From assembly GCA_015039365.1 (NCBI GenBank), contig WION01000184.1, positions 43,701-107,700 of the forward strand: a DNA stretch of 64,000 nt, in the 5' to 3' direction. The position numbers were made by a program, and so were the translations under genes. Under the pieces are notes generated by a model. That model searched no databases and had not been told where the DNA came from. It was given only the letters and a program-made list of their open reading frames with translations. Below are positions 44,587 to 56,424 of this stretch, piece by piece; within the stretch, counting starts at the first letter, position 1, and each line of letters begins with the position of its first letter. This DNA comes from Amanita rubescens (lineage: Eukaryota > Basidiomycota > Agaricomycetes > Agaricales > Amanitaceae).

Positions 44587-45955
44587 GTCTGGGGCCGAAA
44601 ACGATCCTTCTTCGGTCAACGCTCTAAAGCTTGGAAGCAGGAAAAAGCCGTGAGACTATTCAACCACTTCTCCGCTAGATATGGCATTCACAGTAGCCCA
44701 GTCGCGCAGGCGGTCCTTTTGTTCACCATGGGCGACACTTTGGCAGAACAGTACATGCTATGTGTAACGCCCAAGCACTTATTGCAAATTGCCTCCTTCT
44801 TTTCGGCCAAGACGGGGAAGTTGCCCTAGAAGCACTCACATCGCAGTCCGTGTTCAGCTTCTTTCTTGCATCCTGACATTTTACATACATTTCCTTCTGT
44901 ATTAGGCAACGAAAGGAGTTAAATGTGTTTCAGCAACTGTTGGAAATGGTGCCCCATCTACAGGAACGTCTTATGGAAAGCTCGGAACTTGAAGAATACA
45001 TGACAATGGCAGAATCAGTATGTCTAGAAGTTTGAGAGCTCTCAAATTCATGCTTATTGCTTACCGTTAGATTCAAAAAGGCATATCAAGTGCAAGATCG
45101 GATGACACCAAGAGTCTCAAGGGGGTCGTGCTGGAATGGATAACTCCCAGAGACAAGCTTTTGAATCCACCGCTTTCCCGTAGCGTCAAGACAAACCGTG
45201 GATTCAACCACCCCATCACCGGAGTGCTCCTCTGTCCAGCTGGCCTAGATTGGAATGATCCTGAGTGACTCACTTTCTCCCCTTACACGTTGGTTCGCGC
45301 TAATCCGCCATCACAGAACTCGCACGAAGCTTACCAGCGGTCAACTTTCTGTGAAGGGAGATCAATGGCCGTTAGTATTATATGCGAAGCAGGAGTTCGA
45401 CCCTGAAGATCCATGGGATGGGCTCTTCAGAAGTGAGCTTCTCGTCTGGGTTCAGGCCTTCAAGCATATCTTCACTTCGCCCAGCTCCGTGGAGAAAGAG
45501 AACAAAGCGACGAGATCCAGCAACGCTCGTATCCACGGCATGACTCGGGTCACAACGGCTTCCTTAGCCTACGTTGCTACACAGGCGAGTCCAAGTCTGA
45601 CTATCCTTGTAGCTTCAATTGCTGAACATCCAAGCAGCTTCGTTTTGCCTTGTCATCCACATCCGTCTTCAGCCGATCTGATACTTCAACCGACTCGGAA
45701 AGATTCTACGAGAGCGTATGGGACTTTTTGAACGATCCAGAGGAGAAGAGCGAGGTTACTGATTTGCTGAGCTGGTGGGATTGGTAGGTCTTTCGTCAAT
45801 ACACCCAGTGCCAGTCTTCTATCTCATCTTTTTGTAGCCAGGTATTCCCCAGCTACGTGAACCGTGAAGGTGGAATAACGAAGGAAAGCGCACTAGCGAA
45901 GCTGAAGGAGAAGAGGGCAAAGCTAAAGCAACTGCAGAACGGGCGAGCGTCGTGA
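44587..45955 (+). CDS. DUF6698 family protein
   Basis: A possible start at 44587 (MSGAENDPSSVNALKLG) is uncertain; a firm exon begins near 44908 (RKELNVFQQLLEMVPHLQERL). The core reads LKGVVLEWITPRDKLL, NRGFNHPITGVLLCPAGLDW, TSGQLSVKGDQWPLVLYA, EDPWDGLFRSELLVW, KHIFTSPSSVEKENKATRSS and NARIHGMTRVTTASLAYVA, then (after a GC-AG intron near 45582) LRFALSS, RFYESVWDFLNDPEE and LLSWWD, and finally QVFPSYVNREGG to the stop at 45953-45955. This order of motifs defines the DUF6698 family, expanded in Agaricomycetes and of unknown function. All motifs are in frame across the introns, so the gene looks intact from 44908 on. Confidence 0.75.
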
Positions 45956-46669
45956 TACCCTATAAGCTAATTTATGCAAAGACAGAACTCGATAACCCCC
46001 AGCCTCTTGTTCTGTGAATATTCAGGAGAAGCACAATAGCCTGAATGGGCTGCATCAAACCGCAGCTTAACTTCCATCCACCGTCCGTTTTTTTCTTTTA
46101 CCAGAATGTCCCTCCACCCAGCAATAATTAGTGCTACTGTTGTCTAATGTAGTGAATCTTTTGCGGTTTGCACTCCGTACAGGTTGTGGGCGTCATTCCG
46201 GCCTGCCCCGCAAGTATGTAGCGTCAGAGAGAGCGCAAAGAGAGTGTAAAGAGAGCGTAAAGAGAGCACAAATAGAGTGCGAAGTCCAAACTTTGCGCGT
46301 GTTTTGGCCGCACTTATGATCTGACTCGTCACCACCATGTACTCTGTTCGTTTCCTCGGCTTCCTCATCCCCACGATCCATGGCGCAGAAGAATCCAGGG
46401 GCAGACTTTATGTCGCCCCTCAAGGGGTAGACTCTCGCGTCGCTCTTTCACGACTGTGACTTGAACTGTGCCAGTTCCGTCTACCGACTTCATGCAACAT
46501 CATGTATGCATCAAATTTCTGCCTTATTTCCATCAGACTGACTACGCTACTTGCAACTGCGCCTGCCCTGTCCGCCTGCACTCAGTCTGTTTGGTGAGTT
46601 TATTACACCCATCTCATATATATAAACTAACAGATGAATACTTGTTGCGTTACTCGATACAAACAAGAC
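45956..46669. other. Non-coding with GTAAAGAGAGC word array (46229-46275)
   Basis: Five near-copies of gcgcaaagagag / gtaaagagagc lie at 46229-46275, and the module 46365-46455 is shared with 37340-37440. No gene is supported. Confidence 0.45.
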
Positions 46670-46940
46670 GAGAGCAGGATGGTCAAAAAAGCGTAGATCA
46701 TAGGTACACGAGCCTTGGCGTGTACTTCTCTATATTCTGACCAATGACATGCAGACAGAAGGCAAACAGGATGGTCAATAAACATAGATCATAGGTACAC
46801 GAGCCTTGGCATATACTTCTCTATATCCTAGCCAACATGCAAACAGAAGGCATGTAATGTTTGTTATTGATAATCAGGAATGGATCTGAAGATGAGAGCA
46901 GGATGGTCAATAAACGTAGATAATAGGTACGTGAGCCTTG
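46670..46940. repeat. Three-unit tandem repeat
   Basis: Units near 46674, 46768 and 46897 share gcaggatggtcaataaac, gtagatcataggtac and acgagccttggc. Spacing is about 94 and 129 bp. Confidence 0.7.
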
Positions 46941-47602
46941 GCGCTTTTTGCTGTGGCCTTTGGTATTAACGTATTGATGCAAACGAATGCGCAGCGAGAT
47001 TGCATGACGCCAGCTCTGAAGTAGGACTAGTATCACAAGCTGGTAAGTGGAAATGCTCAAACAACCATCAATATGTTCATATAGGTTCACGTGTCCGTAG
47101 TGAATCTATAGAAATGAACAAGCAAAAGAATCAGCAGGTTTCATTCAATAAATTAATAAAACCATTCTGTGTACGTTGTGGAGGTTCGCTTTCAGCGCGA
47201 GATGTAATATGGGGATCCAACATTTAACAAAGCCTTGCCTTATTCAAACCAACTTCTGATAACTACACCCATGCGTTTTGCGGTGTACTTTACAAACACA
47301 AACGAGGGTGGTGTGCACTGTTATTTGAAGTAGGTGAGGTTAATCCGAAAAAATATTAAAGATATAAATGCTCATACCTAGAATTTACTCCTGTTTGTCC
47401 CCTAAATAAGGTGTTAGGGAAATAAGTTTGGGGGAGCGGTTGAGGCGGTGATGATGTGGAACCATATTCGTGCATATAGAAAAGAAACTAACTTCAGTGG
47501 CGAATATAGCGGCGAGCTTAGAAGGCGCGGAGAACGGCGTTTTACTCATGGATTGTCACGTGCTGCGGAGTAAGGATTCAGGTCTTATAAGGTGATTACC
47601 AG
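46941..47602. other. No supported gene
   Basis: Short frames only, no repeat or terminus recognised. Confidence 0.35.
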
Positions 47603-47872
47603 TTGCATTGCCATTTTATAAGGGAACTCAAACGTGAGGTCTCGTCGTGCGTGAAAGAACAAGCTGACTATTTGACAAGAACTCCGTTCACAGTGAGGCG
47701 TGGTTTGAAGCGGCATACTCGCGGCGCTCACTCTGACGTTAGGGGTAAACGTGATCCGTTGGCGAGACGGATCAAATTGGTGGCAACGATGATTGATCTG
47801 AAGACAACGGTTCGTAAGGAATGCAAGCGATTAGCGGGACGACACGAAGAGAAGATTCTACATTATCTTTGA
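47603..47872 (+). CDS. Basic 80-90-codon open frame, possible last exon
   Basis: Highly basic (KREVSSCVKEQADYL, VRRGLKRHTRGAHSD, RKECKRLAGRHEEKILHYL) and uninterrupted to TGA at 47870-47872, but no ATG at the 5' end. It may be the terminal exon of an unseen gene. No family recognised. Confidence 0.25.
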   Translation: MHCHFIRELKREVSSCVKEQADYLTRTPFTVRRGLKRHTRGAHSDVRGKRDPLARRIKLVATMIDLKTTVRKECKRLAGRHEEKILHYL

Positions 47873-48089
47873 CACACAAAAGCGATACAAGCGATTAATA
47901 TATATGTACATTTTGCTATGGATGGTTCGTTGCGTTGCCTTTGTCAGAAATGTCCTAAACGCCCCCCAAAAATAGTTGTCCAAAATGGCCCCCCAATTTG
48001 TGCCATCGCTACCTCTACACATCGAGCACCCTGCTCCGGTGCGTGCATTCCTCCAAATGCCCAAAATATAGGTTATCAAGAATTTGTTA

Positions 48090-48622
48090 TCTCCAGCGAT
48101 GTCCAGGGGTCGGCTATCCATCCTCCTGCTTGCTTTCTTTGTTGTGAGCGTGTAGGGAATATGTGTAGCGAGAATTTGATTACGATGTCCTGAATACCAC
48201 GGACAAGCCAGTGGTTTTCCCCGTCCGCCCACTCGATGCATTGGCGAGTGAACGTCTGGTACAAGATTCCAAACTCACCTGATCAACCAATGAATATCCC
48301 TTCCACAGAATGACTGAGCTATGCGGTTCACAAACTGTATCTCCGCCTCACGAATACCAGCAACTACATCCTGTCTTTGGACATTGGATAGGGCTGGGGT
48401 ATCAATGAAAATGTGACGTGTGTGTATAGCGGTATTGAATGAGAGGATGATAATTCGAGCGGGTTGGGGGTCCAGAGGGAAGCCGAAGCAAGAAGTCTGG
48501 GAATTAGAAGCATATTTGATGCGTTGATGCGCCAGGAGGGCGGGCACGGTACTTCGGGAAGCTCTTGGCACCCCGCGGCGGATGACTACACAGCCTCGAG
48601 AAAGGTAAGTGCTGTAAGGCAC
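48090..48622 (-). CDS. Hypothetical two-exon gene
   Basis: A minus-strand frame from about 48622 to 48280 (ALLAHQRIKYASNSQT, PLDPQPARIIILSFNTAI, FVNRIAQSFCGRDIHWLIR) ends at a gtgagt donor and can splice (accag acceptor) to TFTRQCIEWADGENHWLVR and SLHIFPTRSQQRKQAGGW, stopping at 48076-48090. Similar phrases (GRDIHWLIR / GENHWLVR) at the two exon parts are curious. No family recognised; the 5' end runs into stem-loop tract C. Confidence 0.3.
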
Positions 48623-49230
48623 TTATATCAATATTTATTCTAACGACACTATTGCTACGTCGTTTGGATTCAACTGCAACATTCGGCGGTTTGCGCCGCT
48701 AACACCCAACACGGGGAGCGAGGAAGATAAGCTCAAACATTACCAGACCTTGAGACTGGTCTAAAAGCGAGTACTTTCCTGCACTCAGAGTAATTTTATA
48801 AATAACCACATCATGTAGACGTCGTCAGGAAGACGAGCATCTGACGAGGCAAGTTCCTCGTCTGTTTCTCTCTTTTTAGTTCTCATCCAACTGACAACTG
48901 GTAATGGCATAGCTACCTCTTCCAATGCGTTGTGTGCTACAACGTTTCTCTAGGTTGCACCTGCATTGAAACCAAAAAGGTGGTGTTCAAGGCTATCATT
49001 CATCTCATTGTGCGTGTGACAAACAAGAAAGATTGGGGGTGGGAAGGCGGCCGACATGAGATGATTTCAGACTAAGTGAGTCACACCTTCAAACGGTGTA
49101 GCAGGCGCGGTCTCCCCGGTAGATGAACAAAGAGAGGGCTCGATCAGTCCTCGTTTCCCGGTGGGCGGTTCATGGGCCACATCCACTTCACAAAGTGGTC
49201 GACCATCCCACTGACGATTACGCCATTCCA
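48606..49230. repeat. Stem-loop concatemer, tract C
   Basis: Hairpins at 48606-48625 (7-bp stem), 48684-48698, 48745-48762, 48843-48862 (7 bp, 6-nt loop), 49083-49099 and about 49183-49198. The segment 48606-48700 is homologous to 19850-19935 of tract B: taagtgc...gcactta, then aacgaca...gtcgttt, then attcggNggttt in the same order. No gene. Confidence 0.6.
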
Positions 49231-49689
49231 AATGTCAAACTCATATATGGTTCTACTTATCCCTCTTCCCACTGATGAGATCTACGTTGCGCTGACCGGA
49301 GAAACGATGCGTGACATGTGATGTGACCTCTATTTGGCAATCTCTTTACACTCTCTTTACTATCTCTTTGGCACAGCACTAGAAGCCTCATACGATGTCC
49401 AGCACTCATCCCGACACCTCCTACATGTTCTCAACACATTCCCGACGCAATACCGAGGCACCTACGACAGTCCTAGCTCAACAGCAAGGACATTGCATCA
49501 CTCCTCTGTCCATTCAACACAAAGTTTCTCATCTCGTGAACCCACCTTCAAAGCCAAGCTCACCTGTGACCACATCGTTCGGCGTTCGATGTTCGTCACC
49601 ACCTTTTCCCACACCCTGGCTCGTCATTTGGCCCACATGTCATGCACTGGTCGGCGGTAGCCCCAGGTGGACAACTTCACTATGGGCCC
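49231..49689. other. No supported gene; inverted AAAGAGA words at 49341-49375
   Basis: The stretch ctctttacactctctttac is the inverse of the words at 46229-46275 and ends at ggcacagcacta (49373-49384 region), which looks like a TAGTG-type transposon terminus on the other strand. The partner end is not fixed. Confidence 0.35.
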
Positions 49690-49970
49690 CGGCCTGAGCC
49701 GGGCCATGCACATCAGTAGATTAACCTATCGAGTTCCCAACTCGAAAGGCTAGAAGGATTGGTTGGGCCTGAAGACGGGTACTAGCGAACCCATCTTGGG
49801 TGATAACAGTGAGTGTTCGATAACACTTGTTGAATTAAGTAAGAAGGATCCAGGGGCTTCAAGACTAGCAGGTCGAGTTCCCAATTCGGTTGGTCGAGGA
49901 ATGAGCAACGTTCCCGGACCTCGCCATAAGATGGTACTAAACAGAGGTCTCGCCAGCATCATCGGAGGTT
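49690..49970. repeat. Stem-loop concatemer, tract D
   Basis: Hairpins at 49685-49705 (ggccc...gggcc), 49730-49744 (cgagtt-ccc-aactcg) and 49812-49827 (agtgtt-cgat-aacact), plus weaker ones (gtcgagttcccaattcgg). Same style as tracts A-C. Confidence 0.5.
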
Positions 49971-50229
49971 CAAGTATGTGCCAATTTCAGCGAGCATGCT
50001 ATGTCAAACCCACCAAGCCAATGGCTACACAGGACTTGACCACTTGCACAACATCATCGCCCAATTCCAAGACATCCTCGTTTAATCTCTGCGATAGCAT
50101 TTGATGTCGGATTTAACGTCTAATTATTACAGACGAGTACAGCTGATAATTTAGACGTAGACAGGGAGTTATGATACGAAAACAAGCAAAATGGTAGCCA
50201 AACAGACGTATTTCATACGACTGACAAAA

Positions 50230-51760
50230 TTAGGCACCAGGTGAGCCACGTCGATCCCTGCTGCACTGTTGCTAACCCACCACCCACCCTCACCCTCTGC
50301 CACAACTTCACCCTGTTGTACCCTCCCATGCCCTGTCACACCACCCTCCTGCACCCTGTCCCGCACCCTGTCCTGCTGCATCCCATGACACCCCGAGTAA
50401 GCCGAGCACACACCAGTCTCAGATGGTCTTAAGCAACTGGTTATAATGGCTCAAATTTAAGGTTGTAACTGGACAAGACAGGGCCTAGATATGACATTGT
50501 AATGCTTGACAGTGCACCTCCATGGATAGTAGAGTTTTTATGGGACAGTATTACCATGCACAATAATAATTGTTTGTCTTACCATGCTTGAGCATATGAG
50601 ATCATGCTTATGCATCTTATCAAACCATGACTGCCTGACAGTGCCTGATCAGAGGCACTATCACACCAAATTCTACCATCCAAAGAACAGCAATTAACAG
50701 TCTGATGCACATGATCAATCCCCTGATGTGTTGCACTTTTTACAAGCCATGGCTGCCTGGTGGCCCTTGACCAGAGGCACAGTCAAATCAATGCTGGTAT
50801 AATTAGGTAAAGCTGGATCAAAGACACCATCCTGCTACCAGCAATGTAATATGCCATTGTTACCACCCCTTATCTCCCCTGAGACATCTGGTAGGTTTTG
50901 GTAAATCTTATGGCTAATTGCCCAGAATTGTCATACTTATTATTCCTGATATAATGATTAACATGCTGATGCCCATGATCCAACTCCTCAACTCTGGCAG
51001 ATCTTACAAACCATGGCTGCCTGACAACACTCAATCAGAGGGAGGTATCATCAAGGCAAATCAGGCATTCAATAGCCAGCAAAGAACAGGCTGACACTCA
51101 TTATCTGCCATCTCATGTCTTGCACATCTGATCCCATTGCAACTACCAGATGGCACTTGGTCAGAGGTCCCTTTGCACCCTATTCATGATCTGTCTGTGA
51201 CATCATTAAAGAATTTGATCAGAGGTATCATCCTTATAATTAGTGAGACACCTGGCTTTTTTGGGTTATTCTGGCAGTCCTTATGCAAGTTAATATGTCT
51301 GGCATCTCATGACCTATGTATGTCACCCTTACACATCTTTGCAAGTTGTAACTACTGGTATCCATTGGTCACACTCTGATATCTGTGATGTAATCTGCCA
51401 TCACTACCGTGTCTTATCTACCCTGAGACAGCTGGTAGGTTTTCATAAATATTATACATAATTGACAAGAATTGTCATACTTATTACTCCTGATCATTAT
51501 ATTATAGCCTTTTTCTCAGATAGTCCCACACTTGTGAGAGAGCCAATTCTGGGCTACCTTGTGAAATCTACCAACCCTACTGTCCTTTATATTACATTAT
51601 CAATCAATAAATCAGAGTTGTATATATTATAGTTTTTTTGGTTGTTATAAAGCTTTATATACCCTTATCCATTTTCAACCATTTTCCTGATGTATGACAT
51701 TTCCCAGAATATGCATGACATTTCTTGGAATTCGATTTTTACTGAGGGTGACAGGTCATG
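50230..51760. repeat. AT-rich repeat region with CACCCTGTCC word array
   Basis: 50260-50400 is an array of accctgtcc/caccctc words. From 50430 on, the DNA is AT-rich with internal repeats: ccatggctgcctga... at about 50625, 50745 and 51012, and a 70-bp block (ctggtaggtttt ... gaattgtcatacttatta) at 50890-50950 and again at 51430-51490. The layout (word array, then AT-rich interior) resembles the CTTTAC-family elements, but no matching termini were found. No gene. Confidence 0.5.
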
Positions 51761-52296
51761 ACCCAAGCGCTGCGGATTGAGGGTGCATGGGGGCCTTGGA
51801 GGTAGATTGATGGTTTGTGGGGGGCCGGGGCTCTTGGGGCATGGATTGAGCGTGTTGGCGAGGTGTTGGAGGGCGAGGTGATAGACGCTCGGCAGTTTGT
51901 TTGTACATATGGATCCCGGAAGTTACCGGTATCTTAACTGCGTTACAAACGCCCGCGCGACCTCGCCGGCATAAGACCGAAGCCTTCATTTCACTACGGC
52001 CTCGGAACACTCCCCGAATTTTCACAATAGATTGCAGTAAGCTACAAATTGATCCTAATTAAAAGTTCATGTCTAACGATGGTGTTAATCCCTCATTACA
52101 GCATGTCACAGGAAAAGTGGTATGGGAGGCTGGTGATGTGTGATTTAAGTAACAGGTTGAATAAATGGTTTGCGAGATATGATAGCAAGAGTGCGTAATA
52201 ACAATAGTATCTTGGGGGTATATGTGCAGATGATGATGAGAACATGCTTGAAGAGAAAAATGAATACAGCTGAGGCCGGAGTTAATGACCCCAGAG
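51761..52296. other. No supported gene
   Basis: GC-rich then ordinary intergenic DNA downstream of the kinase gene; nothing recognised. Confidence 0.4.
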
Positions 52297-55200
52297 CTAG
52301 CTTTCCTCTTCGTTTTGGTATTGTTGTTTCTCAATAGTCATGCATTGTGAAAGGAGCTGCATGATAACGCTTCTTCCACAAGCATTCATCACGAACGGAT
52401 GCTGTTATTAAGGCATAATGAGCATAATTATTTTGCATGGTAATAGGACAATACATACGGAACACAGGGTCGCAGGGCTTGGGCGCGATGCTGCTGGTTC
52501 CGAGCACTGTCGCAAGAAATCATGAAAGACGGGTGAGAACAGCTTTGGTTTGCTCAATGGCGGCCACCGATCCGATAATTGTTGCGAGCTGGCGAAGGGA
52601 GGCTCCGCCTCCGCCATTTCCCATACGGTTGCCCCTAGAGACCAGACATCCACCTTCAATGCGTTGTACGGAGGGCTGGATACGGTCCAAGTCAAGACGA
52701 TGTTCACTGTTAGCACGTGAAACTTACCTTCGAACTTCTGGTGCCTAGGTCAAGGTGGGCGGCACATCAGATTGGCCCGCAAATAGACTGATAGACTAAC
52801 CTGCCAGTAAGGGACCCCTACAACCTCCGATTGCATTGGTGATGAAGGCGAAACTTGCGCGGCGGCTGAAAAGTCAGCTGTTAATATGTAGTCAGCCAAG
52901 CTACCTCGACTTTGTCATGGTGAACACTCGCCTAGTTTCAGTATGCCATGAAGATTCAACAGCAAGTTATCCGACCGAACATCACGATGGGCTATGTTGT
53001 GGCGTTGAAGGAATTGCAGCGCCTGTAGGACCTGTCATGTACGAGCGCTATGAGGATATATCTACAGATCCGAGACGAAAGGGCAACGCACGTCACTAGC
53101 AAACCTCGCAAGCATTCGGTCGAGGAGCACAAGGCCACTATCCACAAGCGAAATGACATCCGCCAGGCTCCTCTCCATCAGTTCCATCCGTATCCACAGC
53201 GAATCCTCCACAAGATCTACATATAGCGCATCCATGCCAAGGATATACTCGTATGATAAGCCTTTCATCAACTTCAACTCTCTCTCCAGCTCAAGGAGCT
53301 TCGGTGAGCCCGACGGCACTATAGCAACACTCTTGATGGCAATGGCAACAGGTTCCCCACCGTCCAGGGTCTGCCGGTCCCTTTGTGTAAGGGCAGGATC
53401 CAACCGAAGCTTCGTCAGATCCTTGTAATTTGCAATCTGCGCTGCGAACACTGATCCACTCTCCCCTTCCGCAATTTCCTGAAGATCGATATAATATTCT
53501 CTAGGATCGATTGCCTCGTCGATGAATTCTTCCAGAGGCTTAACTACCTCAGAAAGCCAACCACGATACCGTGGAGCTGGAGTTATGGGCGTTATGCGGT
53601 CAGGTGTCGTTACCCTATGTGGAGGGGAAGACGGCTGGCTGGAGTGATCAATCACAATTGTCGGTCGTGGTACCCCATCCATTACACCGTCGCTGCCATA
53701 TTGTCCGTCGTCCTCTTCCTCTTCCTCCTGCACACCACCAAACGTGTTTGCCGAAGACACAAGCATATGTACCGGTGACTTCGTCTCCAACGTGAACCTG
53801 GAAGAGGACGGAGTATACGTCGCCCCCATGTAATATCCCAGCGGCAAATCAGTGTCCGTTGTTGGTGTTGGATGATCTTGCGACGGCGAACCCGATGAAA
53901 GAGACCCTCGTGGAGAACCATCCTCGCTTCCGAAATGCGAGCTTAGAGGGGAAGATGGGTGCTTGACATGTTGAACACCCAATGGAGGCAACCTGTTCGT
54001 AACCCCGGGGGGTAGCCTCCCCTGCTGTCGAGCCACTCCTAGATTCGTTTTGTCGATCACATACGCACTTGTCCTCCTGACGACCGACGCATTCCGCACT
54101 AGTGCCGATTCGGCATATCCAGTCACAGTAAGAGTCGAGGAACTACTGCGGCTAGAGTACCTATTCGCGTGTTGGTCCTGCGCATCATCCACATGCAAGA
54201 AACTCTCATCCGGATCTTCTGGATCTGCATCGCGCCGTTGGCTATTGTTTCGTCTTGGCTTCCCCGGAGCCTTGGACGATGAAAGAGGGTCTGTGTGTGC
54301 TTCTGGACTTAAAGGCAAGACCGGAGAATGAGAATCTTCGAGTGCTGCAGAGTACGCGCTAGGACTGATCGGAATGTCTTTGTCCAACAAACCGTCGAAC
54401 TCGGATAATGTTGCAGACAAGGACGCACTGCGTGGTTCGGCTGCACGGGGACTCGATGGCGATAATCGGGTGGCAGAAGCGGGCTCCGCCCATCCTGTGG
54501 GTGGAGCAGGTGAATCTCCCCCAGCCTGCCCCAAAGGAACCTCTTGAACGACGATAGGCGGTATAGGCCGTGATGGTTGATGTTTAGCTCCCGGCCGCCG
54601 ATCTTGGGCATCGGTTGGTCCAGATTCTTGTGCTACTGGTGATTGCATTGCTGCAGTTGACGATTTGGAGCTAGATGGCTGCGACCAGGGTGATGTAACG
54701 TTCGTCGAAGGAGTTATGGATTGTTCCAGCGCAAATCTGGACGATCCATCACTGAAATTAGAGTTAAAACTTGATGATGATATTCCAGAAAGCAGCTCAG
54801 CGCTCCATGAAGACAAATCAAGACTGCCGGCGTCTTTGTGTATTGATAGGCGAGGTGGAAGAATTGAGTTACGCTTGTTACGGATTATGCTAACTCGACG
54901 GCCTGGTACCGCAGATTTTGAAACAGAATCCATGCCTTGCTGCTGCCTATGCGAAGATGTGGTCTGCGAAGCATCGTCTATTCGCGTCTTCTTACTAGCG
55001 ATGGACTGGGTATAGGCAGGCGGAGGGGAAGATATCAGTTGCGAAGCCACATTTGGGAAGGGTTTACGTGGTGGCCCATTCAATCCAACTGATTGGGATC
55101 GACTATGATCCAATATCTGACCGCCAGTCGCCTCGGAATGAGATGCAAGTGACGTAGAAAGAGTGGACGCAGCTTCGTGCAGAGTTGATGGAATGGGCGC

Positions 55201-56148
55201 GTGACCATTCTGGGAGGCCGGGTTTCTGCTGCTATTGGTCGTGGTTGTTCTGACAGAATGGAGCGAGGTAGAAGAAGGTGAGGACGTTAATGCAGGTTGG
55301 GTAATAGAGGTAATTTGGGGCGGTAGTTTGGGGTGAACTTGACTTGCGGAATGGAGCGACGCGTCCGAAAATTGTCTCCTAAGGGATGTTGTCCTCGGCG
55401 ATGGACGGCTAAGGATGGGAGTCGTAGTCGTAGGTGGAGCGGTATTAATACGTAGATTGGGAGCATCGTTGTACAGATTTGCACGGCGTGTTTGTATGGC
55501 AGCAATCTCCTCTGGTGTAAACCCGGCAGAAGCCAGCTGTGTAGACCAAGAAGGCGGTATACCGATGAATCTGGAGTATAGTAGTGTCAGAAGGGTACAA
55601 TATTGAGCACAAAACATACGCTTCGTCCACATGGATGTTATGCTACAGAAGGTACTTCAGCTATCTACACAACATCCTAAACATTGCCTCACCTGAAAAT
55701 TCCACGGGGTCGATATTCCAGCATCCTCCCGGGATGAAGATGGGCGGTCGGGGTCAGGAGACTTGATAGACTTTCCAGTGCGTTTCACCAGAGTCAGTAG
55801 GCTTGATGCTTTGACCTTCAGCCGAGATTGTCTCTGAGAATGTGAATCCTCTGTTTGAGATCTTCCCGATGCAGCAGAAGATGCGAGTGACAGAGAAGAC
55901 CGACTAGGGTCCGGAGAGGCTCTCTGATGGAATTGTGTGTGATGATATGGAGATGCAGGCGAGTTTGGAGGAATAGAAAGGGTGTCAGGGGAGAGAACCC
56001 TGCTTGACATATGATGGAGGTCTTTTGGAGGCGGTGGAGGTGGTTTCGATCCCTTCTCCTTGGCAATGAATTTGAATGCCTTAAGAGACGAAATTCGAGA
56101 AGACTTCGAAGGGTTGCTTGCCAAGGAAGAGGAGGTACTGCTGGCCAT
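52297..56148 (-). CDS. PAK/STE20-type protein kinase with CRIB domain, atypical catalytic motifs
   Basis: Eight exons (55693-56148, 55620-55642, 53092-55570, 52932-53031, 52801-52877, 52728-52744, 52459-52675, 52297-52401) total 3474 nt, 1157 aa plus stop. A Ser-rich N-terminus is followed by a CRIB/p21-binding domain at about 145-180 (ISTPWNFQ, HNIHVDEAF, PPSWSTQLASAGFT), a long Ser/Pro-rich linker, and a C-terminal kinase domain from about 853. Visible motifs: glycine loop GESGSVF, ATP lysine in VAIAIKSV, helix C Glu in LERELKLM, APEVRS, VDVWSLGATVWEM and C-terminal HPFVMNACGR. Odd: the catalytic loop reads HRDVRSDN (Arg where PAK kinases have Lys) and the magnesium loop reads ADFS instead of ADFG. 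The second is rare in active kinases. CRIB kinases act downstream of Cdc42/Rac in polarity. Divergent from SLM5. One intron has a GC donor. Confidence 0.9.
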
Positions 56149-56424
56149 GTCTAGAGGCCTCAGAGACGCGTCGTTGTCCCCCAGCGTTCAAGGCGTTAGA
56201 GGCTTGTGTGTTCTTATTGTCCAATGTCGTCTCGGAATTTCCCGGGGCTTATCTTTAGCGAATTTAAGTAAGGAAATTTAGCAATTAAGCGTTGCTAGTA
56301 AATATATAGTCATAACATTCTACAGTTGAAGCTAAGTGTTAGTTGTGATATACGAATGCGATGTGCCAATCTTAGTACCAAACTTATAACTATTTTGCAC
56401 CGTTTGGAGCACGCCGGAAATTGA
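56149..56424. promoter_or_regulatory. Shared intergenic region of kinase and SLM5 (divergent)
   Basis: Only 276 bp separate the two start codons, so promoters of both genes must lie here or overlap the 5' ends. No clear TATA box; the sequence is AT-rich in the middle (ttaagtaaggaaatttagcaat). Confidence 0.6.

Noticed and set aside
47858..48241. Possible mitochondrial insert
   Set aside because: AT content and frames do not resemble fungal mitochondrial genes; no mitochondrial protein was recognised.
50241..50432. Pro/Cys/His-rich frame at the CACCCTGTCC array
   Set aside because: It simply translates the repeated words.
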